The notes beneath the pieces were generated by a model. That model had not been told where the DNA came from and ran no database searches. It saw nothing but the letters and a program-made list of their open reading frames with translations. The position numbers were made by a program, and so were the translations under genes. This document shows positions 6,687 to 11,901 of a stretch of 11,901 nucleotides of DNA, in pieces. Source of the DNA: JAUZPB01 sp037140715 (GTDB lineage: Bacteria; Bacteroidota; Ignavibacteria; Ignavibacteriales; SURF-24). The stretch spans positions 1-11,901 of the forward strand of contig JBAXDX010000090.1 in assembly GCA_037140715.1 (NCBI GenBank), written 5' to 3'. Position 1 is the stretch's first letter. The number at the start of each line of letters is the position of its first letter.

Positions 6687-7724
6687 CTAAAAAAACATTT
6701 TTGCCAGTCTGAGGATACCCTGCTTCCAGGGTACGCGGTGCGATACGCCGGACTGGTTCTTAAAACTTTCCATATTTTCCAGATACCATTTATAATTTCT
6801 GATTAACGCGTCTTTGTTTGAATACTTCGGTTTAAAGCCTAAGACTTCCTCAGCTTTTTCGATAGAAACAAATGAATCTTTCGATGCAGTTTCATAAACC
6901 CATTTATAAAGGGGAGATAATTTAAGCATTTCGAGGAATTTAAGCGTATAGATAATCGGCATTTCAGGCAGTCCCTTAATTTTTTTCCCGAATCCCGCAT
7001 AATCTAAAACTGCCTGATAATCTTCCTTCATCGTTGTAAATTCCTTTGCTCCGATGTTAAATGTATCATTGACCAGGTTCCTGTTTAATATAGCGCACTG
7101 GTAAATTGCATCGCAAAGGTCCTCTACATCTAAAAGCTGATAACGGTTATTGCCACTGCCAATCATCGGGAAGCCGTGCCCGTCTTTTGCCCAGTCATAA
7201 AAAAGGGCGAAGACACCGAGGCGTTCGGGACCGATAAAAGATTTCGGTCTGATGACCGGTACGCAGAATCCCTTCTTCCTGTATTTGGCACATTCATCTT
7301 CGGCTTTAATCTTAGCGCGTCCGTATGGACCTACACCGTTAAGTTCGTCAGATTCAAAGAGTGGATGATGATCCGGTATTCCGTAAACGGCTGTTGAGGA
7401 AATATGTATAAATCTTTTAACGCCGGACTTGTAGGCAGTAGAAAGTAAAAGCCTTGTGCCCCCGGCATCGGTGCTCATAATCTCTTCTTCTGAGTAAAGT
7501 GGCAACGCGGCAGCCGTATGAATGACTATATCAGCACCCTTCATTGCATGTATAACGCTTGGATTGTGTCTGATATCACCACGTATTTCAGTGATTTTAT
7601 CCCTGACATCAGGGTAGTCAAAGACTGCCGTATCGAGTGAAACAACTTCATGCCCCCGCCCGAGAAGGTAGCGCACCATGTTTATGCCAAGAAAGCCGGC
7701 ACCGCCAGTTACAAGAAATTTCAC
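6687..7724 (-). CDS. NAD-dependent epimerase/dehydratase (extended SDR)
   Basis: A 345-aa extended short-chain dehydrogenase/reductase of the sugar-nucleotide epimerase/dehydratase kind. The N-terminal Rossmann motif TGGAGFLG (6-13) binds NAD(P). Asp31 at the end of the second strand (VVSLD) favours NAD. The active site is SSTAVYG (109-115) plus YGRAK with Tyr134 and Lys138. DIRHNPSVIHA (50-60) and VIHTAA (67-72) match the usual cofactor-side loops. The C-terminal half sets the substrate and gives no clear answer here; nucleotide sugars or a sterol/isoprenoid-type substrate are both possible. The start at 7724 has AGGTGA on the minus strand and a Bacteroidetes-type promoter just upstream. Family members usually end near the conserved YKWYLENM (311-318). 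The last roughly 25 residues, with SGVSHRVPWKQGILRLAK at 325-342, are encoded by a palindromic element and look like an added tail. Confidence 0.9.
   Translation of the reverse strand: MKFLVTGGAGFLGINMVRYLLGRGHEVVSLDTAVFDYPDVRDKITEIRGDIRHNPSVIHAMKGADIVIHTAAALPLYSEEEIMSTDAGGTRLLLSTAYKSGVKRFIHISSTAVYGIPDHHPLFESDELNGVGPYGRAKIKAEDECAKYRKKGFCVPVIRPKSFIGPERLGVFALFYDWAKDGHGFPMIGSGNNRYQLLDVEDLCDAIYQCAILNRNLVNDTFNIGAKEFTTMKEDYQAVLDYAGFGKKIKGLPEMPIIYTLKFLEMLKLSPLYKWVYETASKDSFVSIEKAEEVLGFKPKYSNKDALIRNYKWYLENMESFKNQSGVSHRVPWKQGILRLAKMFF
6704..6756. repeat. Three-way palindromic element inside the 3' end of the epimerase gene
   Basis: An outer stem CCAGTC (6704-6709) with GACTGG (6751-6756) encloses a perfect hairpin TACCCTG (6716-6722) and CAGGGTA (6727-6733) with a CTTC loop. 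A second small stem, 6737-6740 with 6746-6749, has one G-T pair. It is more G+C-rich than its surroundings and encodes the epimerase tail. On the minus strand it is followed by a T-run (6695-6690) that overlaps the end of the gene, so it could also help end transcription. It resembles a REP-type or protein-coding palindromic insertion; this is inference. Confidence 0.6.
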
Positions 7725-7756
7725 CTGGTTCTCTTAATTTATTTGAAATCTAACTG

Positions 7757-7787
7757 CAAAGTTAACAAATTTGTAACTGTCTGCAAA
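7757..7787 (-). promoter_or_regulatory. Bacteroidetes-type promoter of the epimerase gene
   Basis: Read on the minus strand, TTTG (7787-7784) and TAACTTTG (7764-7757) are separated by 19 nt. This exactly matches the Bacteroidetes primary-sigma consensus TTTG-N19-21-TAnnTTTG. The -7 element ends about 33 nt before the start codon, leaving a short leader with an AGGTGA ribosome site. The deoxyhypusine-synthase-like gene 92 nt downstream of the epimerase may share this transcript. Confidence 0.7.
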
Positions 7788-7832
7788 AAAATATGGTATT
7801 TATAAGGAGCGCGATAAATTTCTATCTTGGCC

Positions 7833-7882
7833 GTTAGTCCCCGACAACAAGCCGGGCGGGAATATGTTATCGCCCGTATAAC
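7833..7882. repeat. Overlapping G+C-rich hairpins
   Basis: CGGGCG (7853-7858) pairs with CGCCCG (7871-7876) around 12 nt. The same CGGG can instead pair with CCCG at 7840-7843. GTTA (7833-7836) and TAAC (7879-7882) could close the whole unit. The two inner pairings exclude each other. It may be a degraded mobile palindrome or a regulatory switch in a transcript not mapped here. Confidence 0.45.
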
Positions 7883-7904
7883 ACAAAAATGGATGGTCTG
7901 TAAT

Positions 7905-7986
7905 TTTCTTAATCATACTCTTACTTACTAATCATAATCGCTTTAGGGGAAAATGAGTGTGATTAAGATTATGATTAAGATTATGA
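7905..7986. repeat. Hexamer-array inverted repeat, copy 4
   Basis: The left arm includes TTTCTT, AATCAT, ACTCTT, a damaged unit, AATCAT and AATC (7905-7939). The right arm is ATGAGT, GTGATT, AAGATT, ATGATT, AAGATT, ATGA (7953-7986). It lies between divergent genes, upstream of both, where no transcript of a known gene ends. This is the copy that argues most against a terminator role for the family. Confidence 0.82.
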
Positions 7987-8098
7987 AAATTATGGGACAT
8001 ACCCCCGTTTTTGCTATTATGACTCGTTGCCGGAACACGATATGATTTGCAGTAATAAAGTTTTATTGGGATAATTGTATGGTATATTTTTATGGCTG

Positions 8099-8114
8099 AT
8101 TCGCTCCGGCGAAT
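8099..8114. repeat. Short perfect hairpin
   Basis: ATTCGC (8099-8104) and GCGAAT (8109-8114) form a 6-bp stem with a TCCG loop, 40 nt before the orphan-gene start. It could lie in that gene's leader or promoter; nothing further can be said. Confidence 0.35.
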
Positions 8115-8124
8115 AAAAGCTGAC

Positions 8125-8136
8125 TAATCATGATTA
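8125..8136. promoter_or_regulatory. 12-bp perfect palindrome, candidate operator
   Basis: TAATCATGATTA is a perfect 12-bp palindrome 18 bp before the orphan-gene ATG at 8155. Its size and place would suit a dimeric repressor site, but there is no second copy or nearby regulator gene to support this. Confidence 0.3.
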
Positions 8137-8154
8137 ATGAATGACAGTTAATAA

Positions 8155-8970
8155 ATGAAAGAAGAAAATACAGAACCAAAAGAAACTACCAAAGGAAAGC
8201 TTGCTTTATTCAGTTCAGTAAGCTCTCTGGGAGTCCATATTCTTTTTGCGCTACTGATTTTTGTCGTTCTACAGCTCTCTGATAAGTCCGGCGGTCCCCG
8301 AAACAACAATAATAGCATCGTCAGGGGTTATTCCATTAATGCTTCAGAGTTTGACGGGCAGGAGGGGATGAATAAACCGGTTATTCACAGAAAGACTAAT
8401 GAGAAAAATATCCGGACTGATAAGACCCCAAATAGTGATGTTCATAGAAAAGCAGAGACCAGTATTAAAAATAGAAAAACATCAGACGAAAGTTTAATGG
8501 CTCGTAACAGCCATGCAGAGTACGGTTACGATAATATAGATTCGGCAGGCGGAGATTCGACCGAGCTTGGGCAGATTTATCAGGAATCTACTCTGAATGT
8601 TAAGATGAAATATCCGCGTGGCTGGGTTTTTGTCGATCAGCAGAGGAAAAATCGCCTTGACGGCATAACATTCTGGTGCCCTGACGCTAATTTTAATCCG
8701 CCACCATACATTCACGTTGAAGTAGTTGAAAAATATTTATTCAATCCCGAACTGTACATGCTCAAGTATAATTTTGGAAAATTCATTGGTTACTATAATG
8801 AGCCGGTTGAATTTGAGAACCAGGTCTCTCAGGTAATTTATATCCGCACCAATGATGATGAAGACTATACAATTAAGATTATTATGAGTAGCAAAGAGGC
8901 ATACAGGGAATTTCAGCCGGTTTTTTTCTCAATTATTAAATCCTTTACATTCGGAAAATCATTCCTTTAG
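8155..8970 (+). CDS. Membrane-anchored protein of unknown function with a TonB-like layout
   Basis: I do not recognise this 271-aa protein. It has a short basic cytoplasmic start, one membrane segment at about residues 20-41 (SVSSLGVHILFALLIFVVLQ) resembling the anchor of TonB-type proteins, then a polar, Asn/Lys/Ser-rich linker (about 43-138). A compact C-terminal domain (about 142-266) begins with TLNVKMKYPRGWVFVD and ends with FFSIIKSFTF. A 'YPxGW' near the start and 'F..I..SF' near the end is reminiscent of PsbP-like folds; this is a guess from pattern. The N-terminus is probably in the cytoplasm and the domain in the periplasm. The ATG at 8155 comes directly after an in-frame TAA (8152-8154), so the start cannot be further upstream. 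There is no clear Shine-Dalgarno site. It stands alone between the divergent region and the ribosomal operon. A TonB-like energy-coupling role is possible, but no TonB C-terminal motif is visible. Confidence 0.8.
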   Translation: MKEENTEPKETTKGKLALFSSVSSLGVHILFALLIFVVLQLSDKSGGPRNNNNSIVRGYSINASEFDGQEGMNKPVIHRKTNEKNIRTDKTPNSDVHRKAETSIKNRKTSDESLMARNSHAEYGYDNIDSAGGDSTELGQIYQESTLNVKMKYPRGWVFVDQQRKNRLDGITFWCPDANFNPPPYIHVEVVEKYLFNPELYMLKYNFGKFIGYYNEPVEFENQVSQVIYIRTNDDEDYTIKIIMSSKEAYREFQPVFFSIIKSFTFGKSFL

Positions 8971-8985
8971 CAAGGTAACTCCGGC

Positions 8986-9042
8986 ATTGTCTGCTTTCAT
9001 TGGAATATATTCCGTATAAAAAACATTAAATTCGCAGACAAT
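8986..9042. repeat. Nested inverted repeats before the ribosomal operon
   Basis: ATTGTCTGC (8986-8994) and GCAGACAAT (9034-9042) are perfect 9-bp arms 39 nt apart. Inside lies the perfect 12-bp palindrome GGAATATATTCC (9002-9013). The unit starts 16 nt after the orphan-gene stop and ends about 40 nt before the candidate rplM promoter. It could be the 3' structure of the orphan transcript or a protein-binding site; no T-run follows it. Confidence 0.5.
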
Positions 9043-9084
9043 AAGAGTTTATAAAAGAATCCTGTAAAAAAAACATGGCATTTC

Positions 9085-9115
9085 TTGACTTTGTTTTGAT
9101 ATAAAGCTAATTTTA
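9085..9115 (+). promoter_or_regulatory. Candidate promoter of the rplM operon
   Basis: TTGA (9085-9088) and TAATTTTA (9108-9115) are 19 nt apart, close to the TTTG-N19-TAnnTTTG form with one mismatch in each box. The predicted transcript would have a leader of only about 35 nt, containing GGAGG at 9145-9149. No other match as good was seen in this gap. Confidence 0.4.
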
Positions 9116-9155
9116 AGCCCTTTAATAGGAAAAATAGTTGATTCGGAGGAATTAA

Positions 9156-9596
9156 GTGAAACAAGAAAAAATAACCAGGTTTATCAGCACGGCAGAGGCT
9201 GATAAAAAATGGTTCGTAGTGGACGCCAAAGATCAGATATTAGGAAGACTTGCAGCTAAAGTTGCCAGGGTAATACGTGGCAAAGAAAAAGCGATTTTCA
9301 GCCCGAATGCTGATACCGGTGATTTTGTTATTGTAATCAATGCCGGTCAGGTTAGAATGACTGGTAAGAGAGAACTTCAAAAGACATACTTCTCGCACTC
9401 GCTTTATCCCGGCGGCGTCAGACTCAGAAGCTTTGAAGAGGTTCAGAAGAACAAACCTGAATTTGCTGTTCAGCATGCGGTTAAGGGTATGCTTCCAAAG
9501 AACAGATTGGGAAGACAGTTAATAAAAAAGCTCAAGGTTTATGCCGGTGAAGTTCATCCGCATACAGCTCAGAAGCCTGAAGTATTAAGTTTATAA
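9156..9596 (+). CDS. rplM: 50S ribosomal protein L13 (uL13)
   Basis: A 146-aa protein of normal L13 length, one of the early-assembling large-subunit proteins. The conserved core WFVVDAKDQILGRLAAKVA (19-37) and the family signature VKGMLPKNRLGRQLIKKL (109-126) followed by KVYAGEVHPHTAQKP (127-141) are intact. The start is GTG at 9156, chosen because GGAGG (9145-9149) stands 6 nt before it and the resulting N-terminus fits the family. It heads the order rplM-rpsI-rpsB-tsf, and rpsI begins 13 nt after its stop, so these two are co-transcribed. Confidence 0.98.
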   Translation: MKQEKITRFISTAEADKKWFVVDAKDQILGRLAAKVARVIRGKEKAIFSPNADTGDFVIVINAGQVRMTGKRELQKTYFSHSLYPGGVRLRSFEEVQKNKPEFAVQHAVKGMLPKNRLGRQLIKKLKVYAGEVHPHTAQKPEVLSL

Positions 9597-9609
9597 TCGG
9601 AGTTAATTA

Positions 9610-9996
9610 ATGGTTGACAAAATTTACATCGGCAGAAGAAAAACCGCTGTCGCAAGAGTTATATTAAGAAGTGGTAACGGTAAGTTTATTATCAATGGTA
9701 AAGAGTTTGAACATGCTTTCCCGCTTGAAACACATCGTGGCGATATTATAGCTCCTTTCAAGGTTACTGATAATTTAGGCAAATATGATGTCTTCGTTAA
9801 TGTCAATGGCGGTGGTATCACAGGCCAGGCACAGGCAATCAGACTAGGTTGCGCCAGAGCTTTGGAAAGCATAAATGGCGAACTTCGCCCTGCATTAAAA
9901 GAAGAAGGCTATCTTACTCGTGATCCGAGAATGGTTGAACGTAAGAAGTATGGACAGCCCAAAGCAAGAAAGAGATTCCAGTTCTCTAAGAGATAG
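9610..9996 (+). CDS. rpsI: 30S ribosomal protein S9 (uS9)
   Basis: A 128-aa protein of normal S9 length. S9 sits in the small-subunit head and its C-terminal tail reaches towards the P-site tRNA. The glycine-rich core GGGITGQAQAIRLGCARAL (67-85) and the basic tail KARKRFQFSKR (118-128), ending in the universal Ser-Lys-Arg, are both present. GGAG at 9599-9602 is 7 nt from the ATG. The gene follows rplM closely, the usual bacterial pairing. Confidence 0.98.
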   Translation: MVDKIYIGRRKTAVARVILRSGNGKFIINGKEFEHAFPLETHRGDIIAPFKVTDNLGKYDVFVNVNGGGITGQAQAIRLGCARALESINGELRPALKEEGYLTRDPRMVERKKYGQPKARKRFQFSKR

Positions 9997-10025
9997 AATT
10001 TTTATATACAGTTTTTAATTAATCA

Positions 10026-10033
10026 TACTTTTG
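10026..10033 (+). promoter_or_regulatory. Candidate promoter -7 element before rpsB
   Basis: TACTTTTG matches TAnnTTTG exactly. A weak upstream box, TTTA at 10001-10004, lies 21 nt before it instead of TTTG. If active, rpsB-tsf would have its own transcript with a leader of about 85-90 nt in addition to read-through from rplM-rpsI. Confidence 0.4.
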
Positions 10034-10125
10034 GATTTACCGGCTGTGTCCTGGTGGATGCTATTGGGATTTAAGGTAAAGTAGAAAAAAGTAGAAGTAA
10101 AACAGAACATATTAAGGAAAAAAAT

Positions 10126-10953
10126 ATGAAGAAGGTAGAAATAACAGACCTGATAGAAGCCGGTGCGCATTTCGGTCATTTAACACGCCGCTGGAACCCT
10201 AAAATGAGATCATATATATTTATGGAAAAGAACGGAATCCATATTATTGATCTTAAAAAAACACAATCGCTTTTAGAAACAGCCGCTCAGAATTTCTCTG
10301 ATATCGTAGCAGAAGGCAGGAGGGTCCTTTTCGTAGGAACAAAGAAACAAGCCAGACATGTCGTAGCTACTGAAGCCAGAAGATGCGAACAAAACTGGGT
10401 TAGCGAAAGATGGCTCGGCGGTATGCTTACAAATTTTTCTACGATTCGCAAGAGTGTAAAGCGTCTTACAAATATCGATAAGATGGAAAGCGATGGTACA
10501 TTTGAAAAAATTACTAAAAAAGAAAGATTATTCCTTACCAGGGAAAAGGATAAACTGAGAAAAATCCTTGATGGCGTTGAAACAATGTCAAAATTGCCTG
10601 GTGCGATTTTTATCATTGATATAAAGAAGGAATCTATAGCTGTTCAGGAAGCTCAGAGATTGAATATCCCAATCTATGCCATAGTCGATACTAACTGCGA
10701 CCCTGATGTGGTTGATCATTTAATCCCTGCTAATGATGATGCCGTTAAAACAATCGAACTTATTACCAGACTTATGGCCGATGCCGTTATTGAAGGTTCA
10801 GGCAGAGCGAAAGAACTCAGAGCGCAGGAAGTCGCTGAAAAGGAAAGAATTAAAAAGGAACGCGAAGGAGAAAGGGAAGAATCCAAAGATACAAGGGAAT
10901 CTAAACCGGCTCGCGATCATAGAAGAGACAGAAATACAAATAAAGAATCTTAA
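10126..10953 (+). CDS. rpsB: 30S ribosomal protein S2 (uS2)
   Basis: A 275-aa S2 protein that binds the small-subunit back and helps recruit S1. The family core is complete: EAGAHFGHLTRRWNPKM (11-27), YIFMEKNGIHIIDLKKT (30-46), LFVGTKKQA (68-76), WLGGMLTNFSTI (96-107), LPGAIFIID (157-165) and NIPIYAIVDTNCDPD (180-194). It is about 35 residues longer than E. coli S2 because of a highly charged, Lys/Arg/Glu-rich tail from about residue 238 that is likely disordered. AAGGA stands before the ATG. A 129-nt gap separates it from rpsI, long enough for a leader. The next gene, tsf, follows after 17 nt, the classic S2-EF-Ts operon. Confidence 0.98.
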   Translation: MKKVEITDLIEAGAHFGHLTRRWNPKMRSYIFMEKNGIHIIDLKKTQSLLETAAQNFSDIVAEGRRVLFVGTKKQARHVVATEARRCEQNWVSERWLGGMLTNFSTIRKSVKRLTNIDKMESDGTFEKITKKERLFLTREKDKLRKILDGVETMSKLPGAIFIIDIKKESIAVQEAQRLNIPIYAIVDTNCDPDVVDHLIPANDDAVKTIELITRLMADAVIEGSGRAKELRAQEVAEKERIKKEREGEREESKDTRESKPARDHRRDRNTNKES

Positions 10954-10970
10954 TCAAATATAGGGCTAAT

Positions 10971-11837
10971 ATGATTAGTGCAGAACAGGTAAGAATATTA
11001 AGAGAAAAAACCGGCGCCGGTATGATGGACTGTAAGAAAGCGCTTACCGAAGCCAATGGCGATTTTGAGAAAGCTATTGAACTATTGAGAAAGAAAGGTG
11101 CGGCTGTTGCGGCAAAGAGAGCTGAAAGAAGTGCTAATGAAGGTATTATCCTGACTTATCTTTCTGAAGATAAAAAAACATCCGTTATGGCTGAAGTTAA
11201 CTGCGAAACAGATTTCGTAGCTAAAAGCGATGACTTTAAGACATTCGCTAACCTTGTGCTTGATACAGTTATAAAAAATAAACCGGCTGATGTTGAAATA
11301 TTACTTGCCTCAGCAAATAACGGCAAAAATATTGCATCGGAACTCGAAGCCCTTATCGGAAAGGTCGGAGAGAAGATTGAAGTATCACGTTTCGCAATCG
11401 AAATATCTGAAAATGGTTCCGTAACTGACTATGTTCACCATGGCTCAAAGCTTGGCGTAGTTGTTAAGGTTGATAACCTCGGCAATGGCGACCTGGATGA
11501 AATGACCGGCATAATGAAAGATGTTGCAATGCAGGTTGCTGCTATGAAACCGCTTGTAGTCTATAGAGATGAAATCCCGGTAGATTTAGTGGAAAAGGAA
11601 ATTGACATTTATAAAGAACTCGCCAGAAAAGAAGGCAAGCCAGAGCAGATTCTTGATAAAATAGCTCAGGGCAGGCTTAATAAGTATTACCAGGAAAACT
11701 GCCTGTCCGAACAGGCGTATATAAAGGATAATACAAAGACAGTAAGCGACCTGTTTAAGGAATATAATAAGAAGTATTCATCTGAAGCAAGGCTCGCCTT
11801 ATTCCACAGATTTCATCTGAGCGATGAAAAGAAGTAA
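10971..11837 (+). CDS. tsf: Translation elongation factor Ts
   Basis: A 288-aa EF-Ts, the guanine nucleotide exchange factor that frees GDP from EF-Tu. The N-terminal UBA-like module is clear (VRILREKTGAGMMDCKKAL, 7-25), as is the EF-Tu-contacting motif EVNCETDFVAK (75-85), where Asp81 and Phe82 match the E. coli TDF contact. The rest matches the two-subdomain core, and the end EARLALFHRFHLSDEKK resembles the family tail. It is co-transcribed with rpsB (17-nt gap) and is followed 9 nt after its stop by a strong terminator, so it is the last gene of this operon. Confidence 0.98.
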   Translation: MISAEQVRILREKTGAGMMDCKKALTEANGDFEKAIELLRKKGAAVAAKRAERSANEGIILTYLSEDKKTSVMAEVNCETDFVAKSDDFKTFANLVLDTVIKNKPADVEILLASANNGKNIASELEALIGKVGEKIEVSRFAIEISENGSVTDYVHHGSKLGVVVKVDNLGNGDLDEMTGIMKDVAMQVAAMKPLVVYRDEIPVDLVEKEIDIYKELARKEGKPEQILDKIAQGRLNKYYQENCLSEQAYIKDNTKTVSDLFKEYNKKYSSEARLALFHRFHLSDEKK

Positions 11838-11845
11838 ATTAGTTT

Positions 11846-11876
11846 AAGGTCTTATGTAAGTAAGACCTTTTTTTTT
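11846..11876 (+). terminator. Rho-independent terminator after tsf
   Basis: AAGGTCTTA (11846-11854) and TAAGACCTT (11861-11869) form a perfect 9-bp stem with a 6-nt loop. A run of nine T (11868-11876) overlaps the end of the stem. It closes the rplM-rpsI-rpsB-tsf operon. Confidence 0.93.
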
Positions 11877-11901
11877 ATTAATAATTATAATACATTATGC
11901 C

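Larger units (their letters stand above)
7725..8154. other. 430-bp divergent gene-free region
   Basis: The region lies between the minus-strand epimerase and the plus-strand orphan gene. From left to right it holds the epimerase promoter (7757-7787), a G+C-rich pair of overlapping hairpins (7833-7882), hexamer repeat copy 4 (7905-7986), a 6-bp hairpin (8099-8114) and a 12-bp palindrome (8125-8136). The longest open frame noticed is a 30-codon stretch starting inside the right repeat arm at 7953, which I do not call a gene. No tRNA or known riboswitch was recognised. Confidence 0.7.

Noticed and set aside
6704..6756. tRNA gene, suggested by the multi-stem fold
   Set aside because: It is too short, has no anticodon arm or TTCRA-type T-loop, and overlaps the coding end of the epimerase.
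6624..6806. Small plus-strand protein over the 3' end of the epimerase
   Set aside because: It is an antisense frame over the epimerase end with no recognisable feature or ribosome site.
9116..9155. Structured L13 autoregulatory leader
   Set aside because: Only about 35-40 nt separate the candidate promoter from the GTG start, and no clear hairpin was seen there.

Overview
The window is A+T-rich chromosomal DNA that looks like a member of the Bacteroidota/Chlorobiota (FCB) assemblage, most plausibly an Ignavibacteria-like lineage. Three signs point there. The gene order is rplM-rpsI-rpsB-tsf. At least one promoter fits the Bacteroidetes form TTTG-N19-TAnnTTTG (7757-7787, minus strand). Shine-Dalgarno sites are nonetheless used (GGAGG before ppa and rplM, AGGTGA before the epimerase), which is unlike Bacteroidia proper. 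The lineage call is inference; no marker here fixes it.

Layout. (1) 1-3382, plus strand: two tandem paralogous sensor histidine kinases. Only the ATPase end of the first lies in the window. The second is complete (CHASE-PAS-PAS-HisKA-HATPase, 922 aa). (2) 3570-4121, plus: family I inorganic pyrophosphatase. (3) 7724-4223, minus, in transcription order: an NAD-dependent epimerase/dehydratase, a deoxyhypusine-synthase-family protein, and an M24 aminopeptidase P-like metallopeptidase. A clear intrinsic terminator separates the last two. (4) 7725-8154: a 430-bp divergent gene-free region carrying a promoter and several inverted repeats. (5) 8155-8970, plus: a membrane-anchored orphan protein. (6) 9156-11837, plus: ribosomal proteins L13, S9 and S2 and elongation factor Ts, closed by a strong intrinsic terminator at 11846-11876. 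The ribosomal block is housekeeping translation. The genes to its left are a mix of sensing, phosphate and amine metabolism and peptide turnover with no obvious shared pathway.

The most unusual feature is a family of intergenic inverted repeats built from a two-variable hexamer, A[A/C]TC[A/T]T, in one arm and its complement in the other. Four copies (383-470, 3398-3495, 4160-4209, 7905-7986) sit only between genes. They occur after same-strand genes, between convergent genes and between divergent genes, so they are not simply terminators. The first two copies are followed by a shared AAATATTG-CACG motif and a small REP-like hairpin. Other points of note are patchy near-identity between the two kinase genes, a palindromic element that seems to encode the tail of the epimerase, a deoxyhypusine-synthase homologue with changed substrate-site residues, and nested palindromes before the ribosomal operon.
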